Shown here one piece after another: positions 40,955 through 51,022 of a DNA stretch of 64,000 nucleotides. Position 1 is the first letter of the stretch. Each line of letters opens with the position of its first letter. Under the pieces are notes generated by a model. That model was not told the DNA's origin. It saw only the letters and a list, made by a program, of their open reading frames with translations, and ran no database searches. The DNA comes from Siphonobacter aquaeclarae (GTDB lineage Bacteria > Bacteroidota > Bacteroidia > Cytophagales > Spirosomataceae), in the NCBI RefSeq assembly GCF_900103285.1, contig NZ_FNGS01000007.1:1-64000 (forward strand), written 5' to 3'. Position numbers and translations under genes: made by a program.

Positions 40955-43900
40955 ATGAATAAGGTGCTGCGCATTCTCCTGAGAACCGTCCTGACGCTCG
41001 CGTTGGCCGGAGTTCTTGGAGTCGCACTGGCGTGGCACTTTTCACTGATTGACATCACGCCGGACCAGGCGGAATTACTTCGCCAGGGCTTTCTGTTCGG
41101 GTTATTGCCGGCAGGGGCGGTCTTGATCGGTGTGCTTTCCTTTTTTCCGGTCGCGAAGGAAGCCGTTAAATCCTGGCTGCTGGAAGAAACACCCCGCATT
41201 GTCAAAAACGCCACGCTGATCTGGATCGTACTCGTCGGTTTGAGTGTGAGTTGCATGGCCGTACTCCGGATTCCGGCGGTACAGACGCGGCTTACGCGGT
41301 ATGTCACCGACTGGTTTTTCGAACAAACGCACTATCCGGTCCGGGTAGGTCGGGTCGATTACCGTTTCCCCGATAACCTGATTCTGGAGAAGGTATCCGT
41401 GCCGGATACCCTGAAAAAGCCGATGATTGACATCGGCCGGCTGGAGATCAACTTCCCGCTGTTTCAGCTGATTGATTCGGCCAATACCCATATTCACCTT
41501 GATAAGGTACGGCTCGTTCATCCCGATGTCCGGCTCGTTGTCCAGAAAAACGGCGACCTCAACATCGACCATTTTATTGCAGCGATAGACCGGCTGACAG
41601 CCCCCAAAACACCGCGGAAAGGGCCGCCGAAAATCGTTCCCTTTACCATCGGTTATGCGCGGGTGGAGCAGGGCGAGTTTCATTACGACGATCCCAGGAA
41701 AAAGCCGTTCCGGCGGCAGGGTACGTTCGACTACAACCATTTCGTCCTGAATGACCTCAGCGGAGACGTCCGGAATTTCCTCGTTTTTGCCGATACCATC
41801 GCCGCTGATATTGATAACCTGAAAGGGATCGACCGGGTGGCAGATATGAAGGTGCATGAGTTCGATACGCGGTTTTTGTTTTCGAACGAACGCATGCGGT
41901 TCAATGATCTCTTCGTCCGCGTCAACCGCTCGGTTATCCGGAAATTCGCCGAGTTCAGGTATGGGCACAGCCGGGATCTCGGCGATTTCAATGAGAAAAT
42001 CCGCATCATCGCGGATCTTGATTCGGCGGTTGTATACCCCGAAGACCTGGCCCGGTTCGCACATCCTCTTTACCAGTACAAAGACAGATGGGTCGCCTCC
42101 GGCCATTTTGACGGCAAGGTGATCGACTTCCGGTTTCAGGCAGATCAGTTGCACTACGGCGCCCAGAGCTATGCTTCAGGGCTTTTTGCGTTTAAGGGAC
42201 TTCCGGAATTCGAGCAGTCTGACATGGATTTTTCCCTGACCCGGTACGTAACCAACGCCAAAGACCTGGCGCAGTATACCGGCGAAAAGACCGTGAAAAC
42301 CCTTACCCGGTTCGGGACGCTGAACTACGCCGGTACCTTCGCCGGACGATACAACGACTTCACAGCGAAAGGCATTCTCAAAACAGACCTGGGAACCGTC
42401 ATTCCTGATCTCGCGATGAAAATCAGCCCCCGTATCGAGAATTCAACCTACGAGGGTAACATCGAGATCATTGATCTGGCGTTGGGCAAAATCATTGACG
42501 ACACAAAACTGCTTCAGAACCTGGACCTGAAAGGCCGTATCGAAGGACGCGGATTTGAGAAGGAAACCGCGGTGGTGAAGCTGCATACCGATGTCGGAAA
42601 GTTCGGCTTCCGGGGATATAACTACCGGAATGCACGGGTAGACGGCGAGTTGCAGCTCGGCCTCTTCGAAGGCCGTATCGCACTCAACGATACCAACCTG
42701 GCCTTTGACCTCGCAGGAAAAGCCGATATCCGGCAAAACCGGAATTACTTCGACATCGACGGAAAGCTCAACCGCATGATGCTCAAGCCGCTGGGTATTG
42801 CGCGGGAGAATATCCGCCTCCAATCCGAACTCCACGTGGTTTGGACCGGGCTGGATATCGACGAATTGTTCGGTGCTGCCCGATTGAAAAATGCCTACCT
42901 GACACGTTTCCTGGAAGACGGGGACCGCAACCTCCTGATCGATACCCTGTATCTGTTCGCGCCGAAACCGATCGGAAACCGCTACCTGTCTGTGCAGTCG
43001 GATATCCTCAATGCAACGGTGGAGGGGCCCTTTCAGCTTTCCCGTGCGCTGGAAGATGTTCCGGCGCTGGCGGAAGAGTATATGCTGTATTTTACCGGCC
43101 TGGATTCCTCCCGGCAGGATTACTATTTCAAGAAGTCGCTCCGACCGGTACCGGAGCGATATAACCTGAAGTACTCCGTCCTGTTCCGGGATGCGCGCCC
43201 GCTGATGGCCTTCCTGTACCCCGAGGGATATGTTTCGCCCAATAGTCTGGTTGAAGGAACGGTTGCGATGGGTAATACTTCCGTCTTTACCCTGAACGCC
43301 AAATCGGATACCCTGCTGCTCGGGAAGTACCGGTTTTTCCGGTCGGAAGTGGATCTCAATACCTCCAAGTTTTCCGCCGGAAACGATGTGCTGGCTTCTG
43401 CTGTCATTACCTCTGACGCCCAGCAGATCCACTCGGCAGCACCTACTGAAAAGCTGTTGGTCGAAGCTTCCTGGGAGAAAGATCACATTGCCTTTACCAG
43501 TCGCCTGCGGCAGCGTGAGAGTACCAACCGGCTGAACCTCAACGGAGATATTTTTTTCCGGCCGGAAGGAACAGACCTGCACTTCCGCCGGTCCCGAATC
43601 CGGATTCTGGATCAGGACTGGAATATCAACCCCGGCAACCTGGTCCGCCTGCGGGGCAGTCGTATCGATGTCAAAGACCTGAATTTCCAGAACATCGAGC
43701 AGGCAATTTCGCTCAACGGGGTAGTCGCCGAAGATCCGCAGCAGACGCTTTTGCTGACAGCGAAGGACTTTAATCTCAAGACGTTACAGCCGATTTTGCA
43801 GGTGAATATCGCCGGGACACTCAACGCCGATGTTACCCTGCGCGACGCCTACGAAAGCACCAGCCTCGACGGGAAAGTAATCGTCGATGAGCTGGTATAT

Positions 43901-45733
43901 AAAGGATTTCTGATCGGAAATGTGAACGGGGCATCGCAGTGGGACCGGACCAACCGCCGGGTCAACGTCAACCTCGGTGTGGACCGGATGAATAACCCGA
44001 TTCTGAACGTGAAGGGTACTTACACGCCCGACCTGGACGATAACCCGCTTGACCTGACGGCCACCCTCAACCGGACGGACCTGCAGATTTTTGAACCGTT
44101 TGTTGAAGGCCTGTTTTCAGACATCAAAGGCCAGGCGAGCGGCAGGCTTGTTATCCGGGGAACACCGGTAGCTCCCCAGCTGCGCGGTATCGCCGATATC
44201 CGGAAGGGCCAGCTTAAATTCGACTACCTCGGCGTACGCCTGAATTTTTCAGATACCATCCGGTTCAGAGGCAGTGATATCCAGGCCAAACTATTGCTGA
44301 CCGATGAGGAGGGCAATGCCGGAAACCTCCGCATGGGTATCTACTCCGGCGGGGACGGCTCCTATGCGATGGATCTCAAGGCGGGATTACGGAATTTCAA
44401 AGTACTGAATACGACGCTGAAGGATAATAAACTGTTTTTCGGAAAAGCATATGTCACGGGAGACGTGAGCGTGGAAAGCGCCGGATCGCTTGATAACCTG
44501 GTCGTCCGCTCCAATGCAAGAAGTCGTCCGGGAACTGAAATCACTATTCCGATCGATAACGCGACCGAGGTTAGCAATACCGACTATATCCAGTTTGTGA
44601 ACCTGGCCATTCCCCGGAAAAAGAACGCAGACGAAGCCAAAGCCCGCCGCCGGGTCAGGTCCGGTATCCGGATGGATTTCAATTTTGACATCACACCCGA
44701 TGCAAAATGCGTGCTGGTTCTCGACCGCCGCACCGGTGACCGGTTCGAAGCTTTCGGTCATAGTAACCTGAACCTCGAAGTGGACACCAAGGGTGAATTT
44801 GCCATGCGAGGGACGTATGAACTGGACCGCGGAAAGTACTTCTATAAGTACGAAGCCCTCGTTTCCAAGGAGTTTTCCATTCAGCCAAACAGCCGCATCA
44901 GCTGGTTCGGCGATCCGTATGAAGCGATTGTGGACGTCAAAGCGACATATACCAAGCTCACCTCCCTGTCGCCTATTCTCACCAGCGACCAGCAGCAGGC
45001 TACCGACGCCCGCCGGGCATATCCGGTGGAAGTCGCTATCAACCTGAAAGACAGACTCATGAAGCCCAACGTGACGTTCGGTCTCAAAGTGAAGGAATAC
45101 CCCCTCGATCCGACGTATTCCGGACCGGTGCAGGCGTTTGAAGCCCGCCTCGCCAACGACGAACAGGAGCTCAACAATCAGGTCAGCAGTATTCTTTTTT
45201 CGGGACGGCTGATTCCCCAGAACTCGGCAGCTTTCAGCCAGATCAACGTATTGAACTTGCTGGCGGAGACGGGTACCAGCGTGCTGAGCGATATTCTGTC
45301 GAAAGTGGCAAACGGAGTAGAAGTAGATATCAATACCGTCAATGTGACGGGTACAACACAGACGACGCTGGCCGACCAGCTTCGCGCCAAAGTATCCTAT
45401 AATTTCGGGAATGGGTTGACAATCAGCCGGGATGGCGGGTTTTCGTCTGTTTATAGTACCGCCAACGCCAACCTCATCGGCGATTGGGCTGCCGAATGGC
45501 AGGTGACACCCGATGCGCGCTGGCGCCTGAAGGCATTCAGCCGGTTTCCGCAGAATACCCTGCTGCAATCGACGTTCAACCAGAATACCCCGACCGTCGG
45601 CGGTAGTGTCCTCTATACCAAGAGCTTCAATTATATTTTCCCGAGAAAGAAACCGGTTTCGGGCAGCGCGTCGGGCACAACCAACAACCGGTCGTGGCTG
45701 AATACGACCGAAATCATCTTACCCAAAAAATAG
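40955..45733 (+). CDS. tamB: Translocation/assembly module TamB-like protein
   Basis: 1592 residues. N-terminal membrane anchor (about 5-25) and two more hydrophobic segments (about 45-70 and 85-107), then a very long beta-rich periplasmic region (AsmA-like at 120-300, repeated beta-taco type segments), and a C-terminal DUF490/TamB domain (about 1180-1560: VRGTYELDRGKYFYKYEALVSKEFSIQPNSRISWFGDPYEAIVDVKATYT ... LSDILSKVANGVEVDINTV). TamB-like proteins bridge inner and outer membranes and are implicated in barrel assembly and phospholipid transport. No omp85/tamA gene is adjacent. Start ATG 40955. Its stop directly abuts that of isochorismate synthase. Confidence 0.9.
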   Translation: MNKVLRILLRTVLTLALAGVLGVALAWHFSLIDITPDQAELLRQGFLFGLLPAGAVLIGVLSFFPVAKEAVKSWLLEETPRIVKNATLIWIVLVGLSVSCMAVLRIPAVQTRLTRYVTDWFFEQTHYPVRVGRVDYRFPDNLILEKVSVPDTLKKPMIDIGRLEINFPLFQLIDSANTHIHLDKVRLVHPDVRLVVQKNGDLNIDHFIAAIDRLTAPKTPRKGPPKIVPFTIGYARVEQGEFHYDDPRKKPFRRQGTFDYNHFVLNDLSGDVRNFLVFADTIAADIDNLKGIDRVADMKVHEFDTRFLFSNERMRFNDLFVRVNRSVIRKFAEFRYGHSRDLGDFNEKIRIIADLDSAVVYPEDLARFAHPLYQYKDRWVASGHFDGKVIDFRFQADQLHYGAQSYASGLFAFKGLPEFEQSDMDFSLTRYVTNAKDLAQYTGEKTVKTLTRFGTLNYAGTFAGRYNDFTAKGILKTDLGTVIPDLAMKISPRIENSTYEGNIEIIDLALGKIIDDTKLLQNLDLKGRIEGRGFEKETAVVKLHTDVGKFGFRGYNYRNARVDGELQLGLFEGRIALNDTNLAFDLAGKADIRQNRNYFDIDGKLNRMMLKPLGIARENIRLQSELHVVWTGLDIDELFGAARLKNAYLTRFLEDGDRNLLIDTLYLFAPKPIGNRYLSVQSDILNATVEGPFQLSRALEDVPALAEEYMLYFTGLDSSRQDYYFKKSLRPVPERYNLKYSVLFRDARPLMAFLYPEGYVSPNSLVEGTVAMGNTSVFTLNAKSDTLLLGKYRFFRSEVDLNTSKFSAGNDVLASAVITSDAQQIHSAAPTEKLLVEASWEKDHIAFTSRLRQRESTNRLNLNGDIFFRPEGTDLHFRRSRIRILDQDWNINPGNLVRLRGSRIDVKDLNFQNIEQAISLNGVVAEDPQQTLLLTAKDFNLKTLQPILQVNIAGTLNADVTLRDAYESTSLDGKVIVDELVYKGFLIGNVNGASQWDRTNRRVNVNLGVDRMNNPILNVKGTYTPDLDDNPLDLTATLNRTDLQIFEPFVEGLFSDIKGQASGRLVIRGTPVAPQLRGIADIRKGQLKFDYLGVRLNFSDTIRFRGSDIQAKLLLTDEEGNAGNLRMGIYSGGDGSYAMDLKAGLRNFKVLNTTLKDNKLFFGKAYVTGDVSVESAGSLDNLVVRSNARSRPGTEITIPIDNATEVSNTDYIQFVNLAIPRKKNADEAKARRRVRSGIRMDFNFDITPDAKCVLVLDRRTGDRFEAFGHSNLNLEVDTKGEFAMRGTYELDRGKYFYKYEALVSKEFSIQPNSRISWFGDPYEAIVDVKATYTKLTSLSPILTSDQQQATDARRAYPVEVAINLKDRLMKPNVTFGLKVKEYPLDPTYSGPVQAFEARLANDEQELNNQVSSILFSGRLIPQNSAAFSQINVLNLLAETGTSVLSDILSKVANGVEVDINTVNVTGTTQTTLADQLRAKVSYNFGNGLTISRDGGFSSVYSTANANLIGDWAAEWQVTPDARWRLKAFSRFPQNTLLQSTFNQNTPTVGGSVLYTKSFNYIFPRKKPVSGSASGTTNNRSWLNTTEIILPKK

Positions 45734-46966
45734 TCAGGAGAGGGAAAGCGCCGACAGGAGCGTCTGGCACTTCATTTCCGTTTCCATCCACTCGTTTTCG
45801 GCGACAGAATCTTCCGTAATACCCGCGCCGGCAAAGAGCGTCGCTTCGTCGTCCTCGATCTGCATGGTCCGGAGATTCACGAAGAGATGTGTTTCCTGGT
45901 TAATATTCACCGGACCGAGGTAGCCGCTGTAGTAGCTGCGGTCATACGCTTCGTAATGTTCCAGGAAGCGGAGCGCCGAGCTTTTGGGCGTACCGCAAAC
46001 GGCAGACGTCGGGTGGAGGAGATCCAGCATGACCGTCGCCAGTTGCGGAAATCCCACTGCCTGGGTATCTACTTTGAAATCCGTCCGGAGGTGGAGAAGA
46101 TTTCCGGCCCGCACCGTACGGGGGCCGCTTTCGAGGTATTCCCGCAGGCGGATTTTCTTGAAACACTCAATGACATACCGGCTGACGAGGGCCTGCTCTT
46201 CGATTTCCTTGTGCGACCAGCGGGCCTCTTCCAGCGGAATGGCGTGGCCATCGGTACCTGTCGCGGATTGCGTAGCCGCGAGCGACATGGTGCGGAAGGT
46301 ACCCTGCAAATCCTGGCTGACGAGGAGTTCGGGTGTGGCGCCCAGCCAGACCGAGCCGGATTCCGGCAGCGATACGAGCGAAACAAATGCGTGGGGATAC
46401 GCGTCACAAAGGCGGTTGAAGGCCGCCACATGGTCAAATCGTTTGGGAAGTTCGACCCATTTCCGGCGGGAGAGCACTACTTTCTGGAATGCGCCCATTT
46501 TCATTTCCGCAACGGCGTGGCGAACGGCCTCTTCGAATTTTTCGCGCTCATCGGCCGTAGCAGGGCCATGATGCGGCGCAGAAGGAGAGTAGGGAACAGC
46601 ATCTTCGGCGTCTTCCTCGGCGTCGTCTTCAAACGCCTGAATACGCCAGAAATCCGCGTGAGAGGCCGTCTCTTCTGAGATCAACTGCTCTTCCGCGTTG
46701 AAAGAAAAGTACAGATCCGCCCGCAGAAACCGCGTCTGATCGCTTTCCGGGTTCAGAAACGGACTGATGGCAAAACCGGCCGGCAGTTCTTCGAGATCAA
46801 TGCGCAGCCGCCGGTCTTCCCCCGACAGGTCGATAATCAATTGTTTCTCGCTGCTTTTCGGCAAACGCCAGAGTGCAGCCGGATAGCCGCCCCGCTCAGC
46901 CGTCCGCCAAAGATTGGACAGGGAGTGGGTTTTAATTGAACTATTCTGGGAATAAGCTGTTTCCAT
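45734..46966 (-). CDS. Isochorismate synthase (menaquinone pathway)
   Basis: 410 residues, chorismate-binding family. The C-terminal core has FQKVVLSRRKWVELP, WLGATPELLVSQDLQGTFRTMSLAATQSA, W-S-x-KEIEEQALVSRYV, LLHPTSAVCGTPKSSALRFLEHYEAYDRSYYSGYLGPVN, and LFAGAGITEDSVAENEWMETEMK with the Mg-binding Glu residues. It converts chorismate to isochorismate; with no siderophore genes around, the menaquinone pathway is the likely use. An acidic, Pro/His-containing insert (DDAEEDAEDAVPYSPSAP) precedes the core. ATG 46966; no other men genes nearby. Confidence 0.92.
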   Translation of the reverse strand: METAYSQNSSIKTHSLSNLWRTAERGGYPAALWRLPKSSEKQLIIDLSGEDRRLRIDLEELPAGFAISPFLNPESDQTRFLRADLYFSFNAEEQLISEETASHADFWRIQAFEDDAEEDAEDAVPYSPSAPHHGPATADEREKFEEAVRHAVAEMKMGAFQKVVLSRRKWVELPKRFDHVAAFNRLCDAYPHAFVSLVSLPESGSVWLGATPELLVSQDLQGTFRTMSLAATQSATGTDGHAIPLEEARWSHKEIEEQALVSRYVIECFKKIRLREYLESGPRTVRAGNLLHLRTDFKVDTQAVGFPQLATVMLDLLHPTSAVCGTPKSSALRFLEHYEAYDRSYYSGYLGPVNINQETHLFVNLRTMQIEDDEATLFAGAGITEDSVAENEWMETEMKCQTLLSALSLS

Positions 46967-47036
46967 AGCTTCCAATTCGCAATGCAACTATAACTATTCT
47001 CAGGGAGAAAAGGTGCGCTGCCGGCCGAAAAAGCTG

Positions 47037-47076
47037 GTAAAAAGGGATAGTCGCCGAGCGTTTCCGGCGACTATCC
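47037..47076 (-). terminator. Terminator after Gfo/Idh oxidoreductase gene
   Basis: GGATAGTCGCCG (47045-47056) pairs perfectly with CGGCGACTATCC (47065-47076); on the minus strand CCTTTTTA follows. Confidence 0.9.
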
Positions 47077-47078
47077 GG

Positions 47079-48119
47079 CTATAGCGTGATAATCCGGCCG
47101 GTTTGGGAGCTTTGGTAAGCGGCTTCGATGATGCGGATCTGATCGAGTACCTGCGTGGGTTTCACGAAGAGTTCTTTGCCTTCCAGAATCGCATCGGCGA
47201 CGTTCTGGTAGAAGATACCCCAGTTGCCCGCGAGGCTTTCCACTTTCCGGCGGACTTCCACGCCGGTGAGTTCGGTATGAAGGAGGCCCCAAAGTTCTTC
47301 CGGCTCAACCCCGAAGTTGGGATGACCCGGCATAATCTGCCCCGCCTTCAGCTGATCTTCCTGAATATCAATACCAGGCTTGAGGAAACTACCGGTAGTA
47401 CCATGCAGGGTATAGCGGGGGGCGGGTTCTTTCACGAGCAGGCTGGAACGCAGCCGTACCTTGAGCCGCCCGTAATCGAGGCGCAGGTCAAATGCGTCGT
47501 CTACGCCGGTACCTTCCCGCTGGGTCCAGACTTCTGCCGCAACCGTTTTGGGCAACCCGAACAGGTCCAGTGCCTGGTCGAGGATATGTGAACCGAGGTC
47601 ATACAGGGTACCTGCCGCCGGCGAGGGTGTTTCTTTCCAGGCTTTGGGGTTGAGAACGGGCTTGTACCGGTCGAAATGGGCTTCATACGAAATCAGTTCG
47701 CCGAGCTGCCCGCTGTCGAGGATCTCACGTACGGTCCGGAAATCGCTGTCCCACCGCCGGTTCTGGTACACCGTCAGTACCCGCTTCTTCGCTTCGGCGA
47801 GGGCGATGAGCTCTTCGGCTTCGGGTGAAGTAGGGGTAAAGGGCTTTTCCACCAGTACATGTTTTCCGGCTTCGAGGGCCTGGCGGGTATAGGCGTAGTG
47901 GGTATCGTTGGGTGTATTGATGACGACCAGGTCGATTTCCGGATTGGTCAGCAGTTCTTCAAACGAACGCACCACCGTCAGAAACGGGTAGGCTTCTTTG
48001 GCGCGGTTTTTCGAACGTTCGTAGGCGTGCGTCAGGCGGAAAGCCGGATTGGCGAGAATGAACGGAGCATGCAGGTAATGAGCAGAGTCGCCAAAACCGA
48101 CAAGAGCGGTACGGATCAT
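47079..48119 (-). CDS. Gfo/Idh/MocA-family oxidoreductase
   Basis: 346 residues. Rossmann domain at the N-terminus (MIRTALVGFGDSAHYLHAPFI; VINTPNDTHYAYTRQALEAGKHVLVEKPF with the conserved EKP lysine) and an alpha/beta C-terminal domain (YDLGSHILDQALDLFGLP, with the GxHxxD-like motif). These enzymes oxidise or reduce sugars, inositols or related compounds with NAD(P). No sugar gene cluster accompanies it, so the substrate is open. ATG 48119; divergent from the YkgJ-type gene. Confidence 0.92.
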   Translation of the reverse strand: MIRTALVGFGDSAHYLHAPFILANPAFRLTHAYERSKNRAKEAYPFLTVVRSFEELLTNPEIDLVVINTPNDTHYAYTRQALEAGKHVLVEKPFTPTSPEAEELIALAEAKKRVLTVYQNRRWDSDFRTVREILDSGQLGELISYEAHFDRYKPVLNPKAWKETPSPAAGTLYDLGSHILDQALDLFGLPKTVAAEVWTQREGTGVDDAFDLRLDYGRLKVRLRSSLLVKEPAPRYTLHGTTGSFLKPGIDIQEDQLKAGQIMPGHPNFGVEPEELWGLLHTELTGVEVRRKVESLAGNWGIFYQNVADAILEGKELFVKPTQVLDQIRIIEAAYQSSQTGRIITL

Positions 48120-48215
48120 ATGGGAAACAGGTAGTAGGCTGTCTGTCAGCCGGGTGATACGCTTCGGATGCCGGGACCGGAAAGCCGATCGTGCCGAACT
48201 CCGGCCAAGTCGTCG

Positions 48216-48223
48216 TACCTTTG
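48216..48223 (+). promoter_or_regulatory. -7 promoter element TACCTTTG, giving a near-leaderless mRNA
   Basis: Exact TAnnTTTG only 4 bp before the ATG at 48228, so transcription should start at or within a few bases of the start codon. Confidence 0.72.
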
Positions 48224-48227
48224 CGCC

Positions 48228-48689
48228 ATGAACGAGCGTTACGCGGAGCACAAGCGGTACCTGAATCGACTGAAGGCCCGTAAACCTAAAAAATTGGACG
48301 AAGCTTTCGAAGCGTTACACGAGGAAGTTTTTGAGGAAACCGACTGCCTCGCCTGTGCCAACTGCTGCAAGACTACCAGCCCGATTTTTACCGATGCCGA
48401 TATCGAACGGATTGCGAAACACCTGAAAATGAGGCCGGCGGACTTCATCGGAAAGTACCTGCATCTCGACGAAGACCGGCATTACGTACTCAACAGTTCT
48501 CCCTGTTTTTTCCTGGACGCCGAAAACTACTGCGCCATTTACGACGTCCGCCCGAAAGCCTGCCGGGAATACCCGCATACCAACCGGAGACGCATGCACC
48601 AGATTCTGGACCTGACGCTGGCCAATACGCAGATATGCCCGGCAGTTGCCGAGGTGGTGGAACGTCTCCAGAAAGTTATTCCGGCGTAA
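48228..48689 (+). CDS. YkgJ-family cysteine-cluster (putative zinc/iron-chelating) protein
   Basis: 153 residues. CLACANCCKTTSPIFTDADIERIAKHL, CFFLDAENYCAIYDVRPKACREYPH and ICPAV supply the conserved cysteines of the CxxCxxCC family (YkgJ), thought to bind a metal or Fe-S centre; function unproven. ATG 48228 was chosen because it starts just after the promoter's -7 box, making the open frame upstream untranscribed. The 19-bp gap to tsaE suggests one operon: YkgJ-like, tsaE, ABC exporter. Confidence 0.9.
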   Translation: MNERYAEHKRYLNRLKARKPKKLDEAFEALHEEVFEETDCLACANCCKTTSPIFTDADIERIAKHLKMRPADFIGKYLHLDEDRHYVLNSSPCFFLDAENYCAIYDVRPKACREYPHTNRRRMHQILDLTLANTQICPAVAEVVERLQKVIPA

Positions 48690-48708
48690 GCTATTTACCT
48701 GACTACCC

Positions 48709-49134
48709 ATGACTACCGAACTCATCAGCTCGTCGACAGCCGATCTTCCCGAAATTGCACGCCAAGTACTCGCCTTTGCCGCCGACCGGAAAGTCTGGCT
48801 GCTGGAAGGCGAAATGGGCGCCGGCAAAACGACTTTCATCAAGGCGGTATGCAGCGTACTGGGTGTTGCGCAGACGGTCCAGAGCCCGACTTTCGCGCTG
48901 GTGAACGAGTATGCGACGACTACCGGAGACGTGGTATATCACTTCGATTTCTACCGGATTAAGAAAGAAGAAGAGGCGCTGGACATGGGGGTAGAAGAGT
49001 ATTTTTATTCGGGAGACTATTGTTTTGTCGAATGGCCCTCCCAAATTTCCGGTCTCTGGCCGGAGGAACGCCTGGACGTTCACATCAGCGAACGCCCGGA
49101 CGGTACCCGGCTCTTTCAACTGACGCGGCGGTAA
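48709..49134 (+). CDS. tsaE: tRNA threonylcarbamoyladenosine biosynthesis ATPase TsaE
   Basis: 141 residues, P-loop ATPase: Walker A GEMGAGKTT (34-42), SPTFALVNEY (switch region), HFDFYRI, and GVEEYFYSGDYCFVEWP with the conserved W-P motif. It supports TsaD/TsaB in t6A formation. Lies between the YkgJ-type gene (19 bp) and the ABC exporter gene (4 bp), so co-transcribed. Confidence 0.96.
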   Translation: MTTELISSSTADLPEIARQVLAFAADRKVWLLEGEMGAGKTTFIKAVCSVLGVAQTVQSPTFALVNEYATTTGDVVYHFDFYRIKKEEEALDMGVEEYFYSGDYCFVEWPSQISGLWPEERLDVHISERPDGTRLFQLTRR

Positions 49135-49138
49135 TCCC

Positions 49139-50920
49139 ATGAAAAATCCGTACTTATCCCTGCTGGCGACGGCCTGGCACTATGCCCGGAAAGAACGCGG
49201 CCGGTATGTGCTGGTCTATACCCTTTTTATTCTTTCCAACGTCGTGGATGCGGTATTGCCGTTGTTTCTTGGCTGGCTGGTCGACAAACTGCAGCACGAC
49301 GGCCTCAATGCCCTCCGGTATGCCGGGTGGTACGCGGGCGGCTACCTGGTGCTGCGCGGGGTATTCTGGGTATTTCACGGACCGGCGCGCGTCATGGAGC
49401 GCGAGCTGGCTTTTAACCTGAGCCGGAATTTCCTGCAGGAGCGGTATCACCAGGCGCTTCATTTACCCGTAAAATGGCACCAGGATCACCATTCAGGCGC
49501 GACGATCAACCGTATCCGGAAGGCTTATGAGGCCCTGAAGGAGTTTTTTCAGAATGGATTTATGTACCTCCATGCCTTTGCGAAGTTTCTCTTTTCGCTG
49601 GGAGCGATGCTGTACTTCTCACCGCTGTATGGCCTGATCGGGATGCTGATCGGCCTGCTGGCGATCTGGATTATTTTCCAGTTTGACAAACCCTTTGTCC
49701 GGACGCTCGACGAGGTAAACGAAAAGGAGCACGTTGTTTCGGCGACGTTGTTCGACAGCCTTTCCAACATCATCACCGTCATTACCCTCCGGCTCGAAAA
49801 GAGCATGGAGTCGGGGCTGCTGGAGAAGGTAGCGGCTATTTTCCCTCCGTTCCGGAAAAACGTTGTTATTAACGAATGGAAGTGGTTTGTGGCGGATATG
49901 CTTGTCGGGCTGATCTATGCGACTGTCGCAGTAGGTTTTATTTTTCAGAACTGGGAACCGGATAAGGTATTCTACGTCGGCACGCTCGTGACGCTGCTCG
50001 GGTATGTCAATCAGTTTACGAGTGTGTTTCATGACGTCGCCTGGCAATACACCGAAATCGTCCGCTACAACACTGACTTGCAGACTGCCCGGGATATTGC
50101 CGATGCCTATGCGCAGGAGCACCTCCCGGAAGGGACGGAAGAGTTGCCGGCCAACTGGCATACCCTGGAACTATCCGGGCTGAACTTTTCGCACCACGAA
50201 GACAAGCGTATTTCCGGCCTGCATGGCCTGCAACTGCGTATCCGGCGGGGGCAGCGGATTGCCCTGGTAGGCGAAAGCGGCAGCGGCAAGAGTACCTTGC
50301 TGGCGCTGCTGCGCGGCTTGTATCAACCCGAAGCCGGGTACCGGTTTGAGGTGGACGGAAAGGGGTATGACGACCTGACGCCACTGTACGAAACCGTCAC
50401 CCTCTTCCCGCAGGAGCCGGAAATCTTCGAAAATACCATCGCCTATAACATCACGCTCGGCCTGCCGTTTGACGACGAAAAGCTGAAGGAAGTGTGTGAA
50501 ATTGCTCATTTTCAGGAAGTAGTCCGCCAGTTGCCAAACGGAATGGAATCGTCCATTCAGGAAAAGGGTGTGAACCTCTCCGGCGGGCAGAAGCAGCGTC
50601 TGGCCCTGGCCCGCGGTATTCTGGCGGCGCAGGAAAGCCAGGTGGTTTTGCTGGATGAACCTACTTCTTCCGTAGACCCCAAAACCGAAGCCCTGATTTA
50701 CGAAAGTCTGTTTCAGGCCTTTGCCGATAAGGCCGTGGTGTCTTCCCTGCACCGCCTGCACCTGCTGCGGCAGTTTGACTACGTCTATGTGATGGAAGCG
50801 GGCCGTATTGTGGAAGAAGGGCCGTTTGACTGGCTGCGCCGGAACGGACCGCGCTTCTCCGAACTCTGGAAACACCAGGAAGCGGCAAATCCTGCGGATT
50901 TACGAAAACAACACGACTGA
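49139..50920 (+). CDS. ABC transporter, fused membrane and ATP-binding domains (exporter type)
   Basis: 593 residues. N-terminal ABC_membrane domain with six helices (about 15-320). C-terminal nucleotide-binding domain: Walker A GESGSGKST (378-386), Q-loop in TLFPQEPEIFENTIAYNI, signature NLSGGQKQR, Walker B VVLLDEPTSSVD and the switch His in SSLHRLHLL. It works as a homo- or heterodimeric exporter of lipids, peptides or drugs; the cargo is unknown. Only 4 bp after tsaE. Confidence 0.94.
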   Translation: MKNPYLSLLATAWHYARKERGRYVLVYTLFILSNVVDAVLPLFLGWLVDKLQHDGLNALRYAGWYAGGYLVLRGVFWVFHGPARVMERELAFNLSRNFLQERYHQALHLPVKWHQDHHSGATINRIRKAYEALKEFFQNGFMYLHAFAKFLFSLGAMLYFSPLYGLIGMLIGLLAIWIIFQFDKPFVRTLDEVNEKEHVVSATLFDSLSNIITVITLRLEKSMESGLLEKVAAIFPPFRKNVVINEWKWFVADMLVGLIYATVAVGFIFQNWEPDKVFYVGTLVTLLGYVNQFTSVFHDVAWQYTEIVRYNTDLQTARDIADAYAQEHLPEGTEELPANWHTLELSGLNFSHHEDKRISGLHGLQLRIRRGQRIALVGESGSGKSTLLALLRGLYQPEAGYRFEVDGKGYDDLTPLYETVTLFPQEPEIFENTIAYNITLGLPFDDEKLKEVCEIAHFQEVVRQLPNGMESSIQEKGVNLSGGQKQRLALARGILAAQESQVVLLDEPTSSVDPKTEALIYESLFQAFADKAVVSSLHRLHLLRQFDYVYVMEAGRIVEEGPFDWLRRNGPRFSELWKHQEAANPADLRKQHD

Positions 50921-50935
50921 AACGCCCGACTCCCG

Positions 50936-50943
50936 TATCTTTG
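50936..50943 (+). promoter_or_regulatory. -7 promoter element TATCTTTG of thrA
   Basis: Exact TAnnTTTG, 16 bp past the ABC gene stop and 52-80 bp before the candidate thrA starts. Confidence 0.7.
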
Positions 50944-51022
50944 CCGGTCAGAATCGATAAGGCCTTTTCCCCAAGGTCTTACCAACTTATCAGGCATGGC
51001 CCGAAGGGCCGGTAATCAGCGT

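Noticed and set aside
50944-51022. Threonine attenuation leader before thrA
   Set aside because: No Thr/Ile-rich short ORF and no terminator/antiterminator pair visible.
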